Below are positions 27,070 through 33,733 of a stretch of 35,548 nt of DNA, one piece after another (within the stretch, counting starts at the first letter, position 1; each line of letters opens with the position of its first letter). The notes under the pieces were generated by a model. The model made no database searches, was not told the origin of the DNA, and saw only the letters and a list, made by a program, of their open reading frames with translations. The position numbers and the translations under genes were made by a program. The stretch comes from Bacteroidia bacterium (GTDB lineage Bacteria; Bacteroidota; Bacteroidia; B-17B0; Aurantibacillaceae). The DNA is taken from positions 1-35,548 of the forward strand of contig JANWKZ010000033.1 of the NCBI GenBank assembly GCA_025451115.1. The letters run 5' to 3'.

Positions 27070-28161
27070 ATGTCACTCACCGCCACACAAACCAAAGTAC
27101 ACAACTTCAGCGCCGGACCCGGCATTTTACCACAAGAGGTATTGAAACAAGCCGCCGAAGCCTGCATCAATTTCGATAACATGAACCTTTCTTTGCTGGA
27201 GATCTCGCATCGCAGCAAGAATTACGAAAAGGTAATGGAAGAAGCGCGCGCGCTGATAAAGGAACTTTTTGAAGTGGGCGACGAATACGAAGTTCTGTAT
27301 CTGGGCGGAGGTGCCAGCTTGCAATTTGCTATGGTTCCCTATAACCTGATGCGCGAAGGAGGTTCGGCTGCCTATGTCAGCACCGGTGTATGGGCCAGTA
27401 AAGCTATTAAAGAAGCCAAGATCATCGGCACTACCAATGTGATCGCTTCTTCAGAAGACAAAAAATTCACCTACATCCCCAAAGGATATCAAATTCCGAC
27501 CGACGCAGATTATTTACATATCACATCTAACAATACGATCTACGGAACGCAAATGAAATCGTTCCCCAAGTCGCCGATACCTATGGTTTGCGACATGAGT
27601 TCTGATATTTTCAGTCGTAAAGTCAATGCCAAAGATTTCGCACTGATCTACGCGGGCGCACAGAAGAACATGGGTCCTGCCGGATCTACAATGGTAATGG
27701 TAAGAAAAGATGTACTTGGAAAAACCGGCCGCAAAATGCTAAGCATGATGGATTACCAGGTGCACATCAAGGGAGGAAGCATGTACAATACGCCCCCGGT
27801 GTTCCCCATTTACGTTACTTTACTTACACTGCAGTGGCTTAAAAAGAACGGCGGCATCAGCTGGATCGAAAAGGTGAACCAGGAAAAAGCCGATTGCCTG
27901 TATAACGAGATCGATCGCAATAAACTCTTCTTCGGAACTGTTGCAAAGGAAGACCGCAGCAATATGAATATCTGCTTCCTGCTGCATGATGTTAAGCTGG
28001 AACCCGAATTCGATAAACTCTGGAAAGAAGCCAATATCAGCGGCATTCGGGGTCACCGCGATGTGGGTGGTTACCGTGCTTCTACCTATAATGCCCTGCC
28101 ACTGGAAAGCGTGAAGGCTTTGGTAGAGGTAATGCAGGAGTTTGAAAAGCGCTTTTCTTAA
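27070..28161 (+). CDS. serC: phosphoserine aminotransferase
   Basis: PLP enzyme converting 3-phosphohydroxypyruvate to phosphoserine in serine synthesis, also able to act in pyridoxine synthesis. The 363 residues open KVHNFSAGPGILPQEV, then ISHRSKNYEKVM and LGGGASLQFAMVP (phosphate-binding), DMSSDIFSR, and the Schiff-base lysine K199 in YAGAQKNMGPAG. The C-terminal substrate block GHRDVGGYRASTYNA is intact. A -7-like TAACTTTA lies about 16 bases before the ATG. In many Bacteroidota serA lies beside serC; here it does not. The gene is followed directly by the heptad palindrome element D. Confidence 0.96.
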   Translation: MSLTATQTKVHNFSAGPGILPQEVLKQAAEACINFDNMNLSLLEISHRSKNYEKVMEEARALIKELFEVGDEYEVLYLGGGASLQFAMVPYNLMREGGSAAYVSTGVWASKAIKEAKIIGTTNVIASSEDKKFTYIPKGYQIPTDADYLHITSNNTIYGTQMKSFPKSPIPMVCDMSSDIFSRKVNAKDFALIYAGAQKNMGPAGSTMVMVRKDVLGKTGRKMLSMMDYQVHIKGGSMYNTPPVFPIYVTLLTLQWLKKNGGISWIEKVNQEKADCLYNEIDRNKLFFGTVAKEDRSNMNICFLLHDVKLEPEFDKLWKEANISGIRGHRDVGGYRASTYNALPLESVKALVEVMQEFEKRFS

Positions 28162-28250
28162 CAGCCGTGATTAGTGATTGGTGGTTAGTGATTAGGTCAC
28201 TATATACTTAAACCCACTATTCACCAGTCACTAAGCACTAATCACGGCTG
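28162..28250. repeat. heptad-phased inverted repeat, unit GTGNNNN (element D)
   Basis: Perfect 15-base arms: CAGCCGTGATTAGTG at 28162-28176 and its complement at 28236-28250. The left side has four exact-phase heptamers beginning GTG at 28167, 28174, 28181 and 28188; the right side has five exact-phase heptamers ending CAC, starting at 28211, 28218, 28225, 28232 and 28239. The seven-base period therefore continues on both arms beyond the perfectly paired part. It begins one base after the serC stop codon. Confidence 0.8.
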
Positions 28251-28283
28251 CTGTCCCGTGGAAGATAATTCTCCAAAAATGGT

Positions 28284-28291
28284 TACATTTG
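28284..28291 (+). promoter_or_regulatory. exact -7 element TACATTTG
   Basis: TACATTTG fits TAnnTTTG and ends six bases before the ATG at 28298. This also argues against the in-frame TTG at 28289 as a start, since that codon overlaps the motif. No TTG -33 is visible. Confidence 0.5.
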
Positions 28292-28297
28292 CCCTCT

Positions 28298-29938
28298 ATG
28301 GCAGAGTTAACTGAAAACCGCTTTTCGGCGGATGATAAAAAGGCGCTTTGGCTTACCCTTCTTGCATTTTTGAGCTATGTTGGCTATTCTTTTTTTTCCA
28401 CCGGCTTTTACCAACATGACGAGATCGGGCATTATTTCAATATGCGCGAGTTCTGGAACAACCCTAACATCATTTTGGGTAACTCCGCCAAAACCGGCTA
28501 CAAGCTTATTTATGTAGTACCCGCTTTATTGGGCAATAAATTCCTGATCTATTTTAATTCGGCCCTGGCCGCTCTCACCTGCTTCATTACTTATAAAGTG
28601 GCGCAGCGCTTAGGCAGTAAATTAGCCTGGCTCGCTTTCTTCCTCGTGGCCCTGCAACCTTACTGGATACAGCTCTCCTTCCGTAACTACGCCGACACTT
28701 TTAGCGGATTTGTTTTGATCAGCGCGCTGTATTTTCACTTTGAAAAAAAATATATTGTTTCCGCACTCATTCTTTCTTTTGCGGGCATAGTAAGACAGGA
28801 GTTCTTATTGCTTATTCCAATTTACGGAGTATGGCACGCCATGAACAAACGCTGGCTTATCTTCTTTTTACTGGGCATCTTCCCACTCATAAACAACATC
28901 TGGGGCTTTATGGCCACCGGCGAACCTCTCTACCTACTCACTTCAAGCGCAAAAACAGCCGCGCGTTACGCCGATGAATGGCCGCGCCAAGGGTTCGACC
29001 ACTATTTTAAAATGGGTGTTGTTATCTGGGGTGCCGCGCAATATTTACTGTTGTTCATGTTCTTCGTCCTGTTCTTCCTACGAAGAATGAAACTTTTCAA
29101 CGAACCGGATTTCCTGAAAGAGAATAAGAACAGTTCCGACAGATCTTATTCCGTGCTCTTCATTTCGGTTCCGTTTGTAATGTACTTCTTTACACATTGC
29201 GTCTTTAACTGGGAGAGCATAAAACTCGGCGCTTCCACGGGCGGTAACCTTCGCTATATGGACGCAGTTACTCCGCTGGTGGCATTATTAGGTTGCATCG
29301 CTCTCGACCGCGTACGCTTCGTAACCAAAAAAGGCGGGTTATGGGGTGCCATGGGCGTTTATCTTTTATTAGTTGGAGTATTCCTCACTTACAAACACAA
29401 TAACGTGATCCTGCTTACTGAACCCAACCAGAATGGCGAAGCACCCGCACGCGATTACCTATCCTTATTATTCTCTATCGCGGCGCTGGCCTGCGTTATC
29501 ATGATCCAAAAACAAAAGAGCATTACCACCGCGCTCGCTGTGATCTCTTTACTTTATGTATTGGTCTCTGTAAAACCCTTCAAATTAACTCCCGAAGATC
29601 TTACCATGGAAAAGATCACAACTTCCATGATAGCGAAGAAATATACAGAGACCCAAAGACCCATTTTTGTCAACCATACACTTTTCAAATATTTCTACGA
29701 TAAAAAGGCGCGCGGTATTTACAAACACCAGGTATACATGGACAGCCTCTCTTTAGAAACCGCCCCGGCAGGTTCGGTGATCATTTGGGAAAGTCACTAC
29801 GGGTATCGTCCTAAACTGAACAAGAATACGGTGACTGCAGATTATTTTACACGCAGGCCGCAAATGTACGTACTGCAGCAAAACCAGATCTCTAACGACC
29901 AACGTTTCCAGGCACTTATTTTTGAAAAAGTAAAGTGA
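28298..29938 (+). CDS. GT39/ArnT-like integral membrane glycosyltransferase
   Basis: Polytopic membrane protein of 546 residues with about ten hydrophobic segments between 15 and 440, then a soluble C-terminal domain of about 110 residues. The acidic pair D41-E42 (FYQHDEIGHYF) sits in the first periplasmic loop, as in the GT-C families GT39 and GT83, where it is the catalytic or metal-binding site. Such enzymes use polyprenyl-phosphate sugars. The ATG at 28298 is chosen over a TTG at 28289. The stop overlaps the next gene's GTG (GTGA), so the pair is co-translated. Substrate and acceptor are unknown; the assignment is by topology and the DE motif. Confidence 0.72.
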   Translation: MAELTENRFSADDKKALWLTLLAFLSYVGYSFFSTGFYQHDEIGHYFNMREFWNNPNIILGNSAKTGYKLIYVVPALLGNKFLIYFNSALAALTCFITYKVAQRLGSKLAWLAFFLVALQPYWIQLSFRNYADTFSGFVLISALYFHFEKKYIVSALILSFAGIVRQEFLLLIPIYGVWHAMNKRWLIFFLLGIFPLINNIWGFMATGEPLYLLTSSAKTAARYADEWPRQGFDHYFKMGVVIWGAAQYLLLFMFFVLFFLRRMKLFNEPDFLKENKNSSDRSYSVLFISVPFVMYFFTHCVFNWESIKLGASTGGNLRYMDAVTPLVALLGCIALDRVRFVTKKGGLWGAMGVYLLLVGVFLTYKHNNVILLTEPNQNGEAPARDYLSLLFSIAALACVIMIQKQKSITTALAVISLLYVLVSVKPFKLTPEDLTMEKITTSMIAKKYTETQRPIFVNHTLFKYFYDKKARGIYKHQVYMDSLSLETAPAGSVIIWESHYGYRPKLNKNTVTADYFTRRPQMYVLQQNQISNDQRFQALIFEKVK

Positions 29939-31431
29939 TAGCCCCGGGCAAAAAAAGGTTCCTATTCGCGCTCTCTTTTACGGAAGGCGGGGCTGTTATG
30001 GCAACCGAACTGATAGGCGCTAAAATTCTTGCCCCCTATTTTGGCACTTCCCTTTATGTTTGGACCTGCGTAATGGCATTGACCTTAGGCGGACTGGCAG
30101 GTGGTTATTTTTTCGGCGGGAAGTTATCTCAAAAGGTAAATTCGGAAAAGATCCTGTTTACAACCGTTCTTTTTGCGGCAGTGTACATGTGTATCCTTCC
30201 ATTTTTTTCGCCACTCTTTTTATCGCTGGCGGGACTCACTTCCTTAATTCCCGCTGTGTTGATCGGCAGCGCTGTTGTTTTATTGCCACCTGTTTTTTTA
30301 ATGGGCATGGTCTCACCCCTATTGATAAAATCGTTGACCGAAAAAGCGGAAGAAAGCGGCAAGAGAGCCGGTGAGGTTTATGCCATCTCAACGGTTGGCG
30401 GTATACTATTTTGTTTTCTAACAGGATTTTATTTGATCCCGCAATTGGGCCTGCAATATTCCTTACTGCTTGTATCGGGATTGCTCGTAATTTTTCCGGT
30501 CATATATTTTATTAAAGGAAAGAATTACTTCTCTACACTTATTTATTTTGTTTGCGCAGCCGGACTCATTTACAGCGCGGCAAAGAAAACAAATTCAGTC
30601 TATGTTTCAGAGGGACTCCTTGGCAAATTAGAGATCCGCGATGATCTTTACCAGTTCAGTACAAATACCGAACGCGAACCCTGTCGCCTTCTCCTGATGA
30701 ATAACGTGATACAATCGGCTATGAGCCTGAAGACCGGTGAATCAAAGCTGGAATACACTTCGCTTATTCAGAAGAACCTTGATACGCTTGGCAAAAAACC
30801 GAAGAATGTTCTATTGCTGGGGCTCGGAGGAGGCGTGCTGGCGAATGAATTTGCAAAGCGAAATATGCTGGTTACCGCAGTTGAATTAGATCCGCGCGTT
30901 GTTGAAGTAGCAAAAGATTATTTCAGCCTGAACAAAGGTGTGGAGATCATACAAGATGACGCACGTCATGCTTTGTACGGGATAAATAAAAAATTCGATC
31001 TGGTGATGCTTGATCTTTTTCATGGCGAGACCACACCTTCACATGTTTTGAGTGTGGAGAGTTTTGAAAGGTTAAAATCGCTGTTAAATGAAGATGGACT
31101 GATCGTTCTGAATACTTATGGCTATTTAAAGGATAAAACAGCAGAAGGCAACCTGATCCTGCTGAACACTTTACAAAAGGCAGGCTTGAATTATAAAATT
31201 TGCTGGGTGGGCGACAAAACCCACGAGGACTTCCGAAATTTCGAGATCTTTTGCTCCATTGAACCGATCCAGCAAAACCTGGTGGCACAGTTGGAAGAAA
31301 AAATTCCGGATGTGGGAGAGATAGTGATCAATACAGATGCAAAGCCGGTTTTAGAATACGCCAATGCCCGTGCTGCCAAAAGATGGAGATTTGAGTATTT
31401 AAGGAACTTCGTAAGGATGACTCCACTGTAA
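29935..31431 (+). CDS. fused membrane / spermidine-synthase-like protein
   Basis: A 498-residue two-part protein. Residues about 10-215 form roughly seven membrane segments opening SFTEGGAVMATELIGAKILAPYFG, a pattern typical of the 'fused MFS/spermidine synthase' family. Residues about 225-480 form a SAM-type Rossmann domain: LGLGGG at 295-300, VELDP at 316-320, QDDARH at 340-345. The active-site loop is DLFHGETTPSHVLS from D360, where true spermidine synthases have a D-x-x-D-P type loop, so polyamine synthesis is doubtful. The start GTG overlaps the preceding stop (GTGA), coupling it to the GT39-like gene. Eight bases separate it from a convergent gene. Confidence 0.82.
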   Translation: MIAPGKKRFLFALSFTEGGAVMATELIGAKILAPYFGTSLYVWTCVMALTLGGLAGGYFFGGKLSQKVNSEKILFTTVLFAAVYMCILPFFSPLFLSLAGLTSLIPAVLIGSAVVLLPPVFLMGMVSPLLIKSLTEKAEESGKRAGEVYAISTVGGILFCFLTGFYLIPQLGLQYSLLLVSGLLVIFPVIYFIKGKNYFSTLIYFVCAAGLIYSAAKKTNSVYVSEGLLGKLEIRDDLYQFSTNTEREPCRLLLMNNVIQSAMSLKTGESKLEYTSLIQKNLDTLGKKPKNVLLLGLGGGVLANEFAKRNMLVTAVELDPRVVEVAKDYFSLNKGVEIIQDDARHALYGINKKFDLVMLDLFHGETTPSHVLSVESFERLKSLLNEDGLIVLNTYGYLKDKTAEGNLILLNTLQKAGLNYKICWVGDKTHEDFRNFEIFCSIEPIQQNLVAQLEEKIPDVGEIVINTDAKPVLEYANARAAKRWRFEYLRNFVRMTPL

Positions 31432-31439
31432 GAGTTGTG

Positions 31440-33554
31440 TCAGACCCGAACTCCAATCAAAAGAACATCGTCCACTTGCTCTAATTCTCCCATCCACTCC
31501 TGCAGGTTTTTATCGAGTTGGGCCTTTTGCTCTTCCATCGGCAAATTACAATTTGCAAGTAGCAATCGTTCCAATTGCTTATACATGAATTTTTTTCCTT
31601 TCGGGCCGCCAAACTGATCCGGAAATCCATCTGTTAAGAGATATACAGTATCCCCTTTTTGCAGCTCCACTGTGCGAAGAACAAAAGGTTCGTGATCACG
31701 AGGCGATTTTCCCACCGGCATTTTATCTGCAGCGTGACTGGTTACTTCATTATTCCTTACGAGATAAAAAGAATTATTAGCGGCCGCGTATTCGAGCGTA
31801 TTTGTTTTGAAATCAAAGGCCGTCAATACGCAGTCCATTCCGTCCTTTCCACCTTCTGCACTACCATCGTCCTTTAGCGAATTGATCAAACGACTGCGTG
31901 TATGGTTCAATATTTCGTTGGGTTTTTCAAGGTGTTTTTCGTTCACAGCCTCATTGAGGAACGATATGTTGAGCAGGCTCATAAAAGCGCCCGGCACACC
32001 GTGACCTGTACTGTCGGCCGTAACGAGGTAAAATCGGTTATGCGAGTGTGTTGCCCAATAGAAATCGCCACTTACGATATCTTTTGGCCGGAAATACACA
32101 AAATACTCGGGCAGATTCTCTGTTAAAAGAGCATCACTTGCCAAAAGTGCTCTTTGAATACGTTGTGCATAGGTGATCGAATCCACAATTTCCTTTTGCT
32201 TGTGTTCGATCACATGGTTCTTTAGCTCTACCTCGGCCTTTTGCGCTTCGATGATCTTGTTCTTGCGCTTGTTGTTCTGTAAGTTCCGGTAAACGATCAC
32301 GGCCAGTATCATCACCAGCAGGAATCCGAATGAAACACCGTATATGATCAATTTCTGACGCTTACTCTCGGCCGCCGCCTCGGCAGCTCTTCTTTCTTCT
32401 TCGGCGATCATCTGCGATTCCTTCTTCTCAAACTCAAAACTCATTTCATGTTTCACCAGCTCTTTTTGCTCGGCTTCATTATCTACACTATCTTTTAAAA
32501 GAATGAATTTTTTATACGCGGCATAAGCAAGAACAGGTTTGTTCATTTTCTCATAGATCTCCGGTAGGTTCTTATATCCCTCCCGTTCGTACTCTATCAA
32601 TCCGAGTTCATGCGCCGCAGCTATCGAACGAATACTGATCTGCTCCGCTTCTTTCAGTTTGCTGAGACTTGTATAGACACTGGCAATACTGAGATCGGCC
32701 GTCAGTACACCAACCTTATCTTCCATCACAGCGTATTTAGTGTTCGCTTCCGTGAAATAGGAAAGCGCTGTTTGATACTCCTTTTTATTCTGGTAAACGG
32801 TTCCGAGATCCATAAGGGTATTAGCCACAGTATAATCATCCCCGATCTCCTTAGCCAGGGTCATGGCTTTTTCCATATACGATTTAGCCACTTCAAAATT
32901 TCTGTTTAAAAAGTGGACCTGCCCGATATTGGCCAATGATTGGGCAATACCTTCCTTATTCCCCATTTTTTCCTCCAACTTCAGGCTTCTTCCATGAAAC
33001 TCAAGCGACTTTGAAAATTCCCTGGTATTCTTGTACACATCACCCAGGGAACTCAATACATTCTTCAGAACATCTTCGGCTCCTATTTTCTCGCAGATCT
33101 TCACACAGCGCAATTCCATATCCAGGGCCTTTGCATACTCCGATATTTCGTTATACGTATTACCTATATTGCCAAGCGTCTTCGCCATACCCAGTGAATC
33201 ACGGATCTGTTCGCGGTAAGAAAGTGCCTGCTGGTAATACATCAAAGCCTGTGTGAAATCGCTTAGGTTATAATAGGCCACGCCAATTTTATGGAGAAAA
33301 AGCCCTTTACTTTTTGGTGAATGCCCGATAGAAGCCAGCATAATTCCTTGTTTGGCACAGGCGATCGCCTTTTCATACTCTCCTGCATCGAAGTATAGCT
33401 CAATGACCTTTTCTACCGAACTGATCTTTACGCTGTCGGGCTTTCCCGACTTCATTACCGCCGTGAACATAGAGTCGGCGTTCTGGGAAAATGAGGGGCA
33501 AACGGAAAATATCCAAATGATCAGAAATAGCAATATAGCGTGATGCCTGGTCAT
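31440..33554 (-). CDS. TPR sensor with SpoIIE/PP2C serine phosphatase domain
   Basis: A 704-residue signalling protein. A Sec signal (to about residue 24) leads into a periplasmic array of about seven tetratricopeptide repeats (roughly 50-360; for example AVAYYNLSDFTQALMYYQQAL-like units). A membrane segment (about 400-425), a short coiled coil with IIEAQKAEVELKNHVIEHKQKEI, and a cytoplasmic SpoIIE-type PP2C phosphatase follow. Metal-binding aspartates are present: DIVSGDF at 492-498, D514 in DSTGHGVPG, D642 in LLTDGF and VDDV at 694-697. The domain is thus likely active and may oppose an anti-sigma kinase or similar partner, none of which is in the window. This architecture is frequent in Bacteroidota. 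Its target is unknown. Confidence 0.9.
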   Translation of the reverse strand: MTRHHAILLFLIIWIFSVCPSFSQNADSMFTAVMKSGKPDSVKISSVEKVIELYFDAGEYEKAIACAKQGIMLASIGHSPKSKGLFLHKIGVAYYNLSDFTQALMYYQQALSYREQIRDSLGMAKTLGNIGNTYNEISEYAKALDMELRCVKICEKIGAEDVLKNVLSSLGDVYKNTREFSKSLEFHGRSLKLEEKMGNKEGIAQSLANIGQVHFLNRNFEVAKSYMEKAMTLAKEIGDDYTVANTLMDLGTVYQNKKEYQTALSYFTEANTKYAVMEDKVGVLTADLSIASVYTSLSKLKEAEQISIRSIAAAHELGLIEYEREGYKNLPEIYEKMNKPVLAYAAYKKFILLKDSVDNEAEQKELVKHEMSFEFEKKESQMIAEEERRAAEAAAESKRQKLIIYGVSFGFLLVMILAVIVYRNLQNNKRKNKIIEAQKAEVELKNHVIEHKQKEIVDSITYAQRIQRALLASDALLTENLPEYFVYFRPKDIVSGDFYWATHSHNRFYLVTADSTGHGVPGAFMSLLNISFLNEAVNEKHLEKPNEILNHTRSRLINSLKDDGSAEGGKDGMDCVLTAFDFKTNTLEYAAANNSFYLVRNNEVTSHAADKMPVGKSPRDHEPFVLRTVELQKGDTVYLLTDGFPDQFGGPKGKKFMYKQLERLLLANCNLPMEEQKAQLDKNLQEWMGELEQVDDVLLIGVRV

Positions 33555-33733
33555 TTAATCGAGTTAATGGCAATGAAAGTACGATTTATTTATAAAAAAG
33601 CTTGATAATACCCCTTTAGGGTGATACAGCCCCTCCATTTGAAGCTTAAATTCCTCCATTAGAAAGATGCTAAAATGAGATATTTTGCTATATTGCCTAC
33701 AATTTTAGAAAAATATTTTAACACCAAAATCTC

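Noticed and set aside
33590-33650. Two AAGCTT sites and a repeated CCTCCATT in the gap between the phosphatase and the modular protein
   Set aside because: Short, few copies, and no arrangement resembling an operator, terminator or heptad element.
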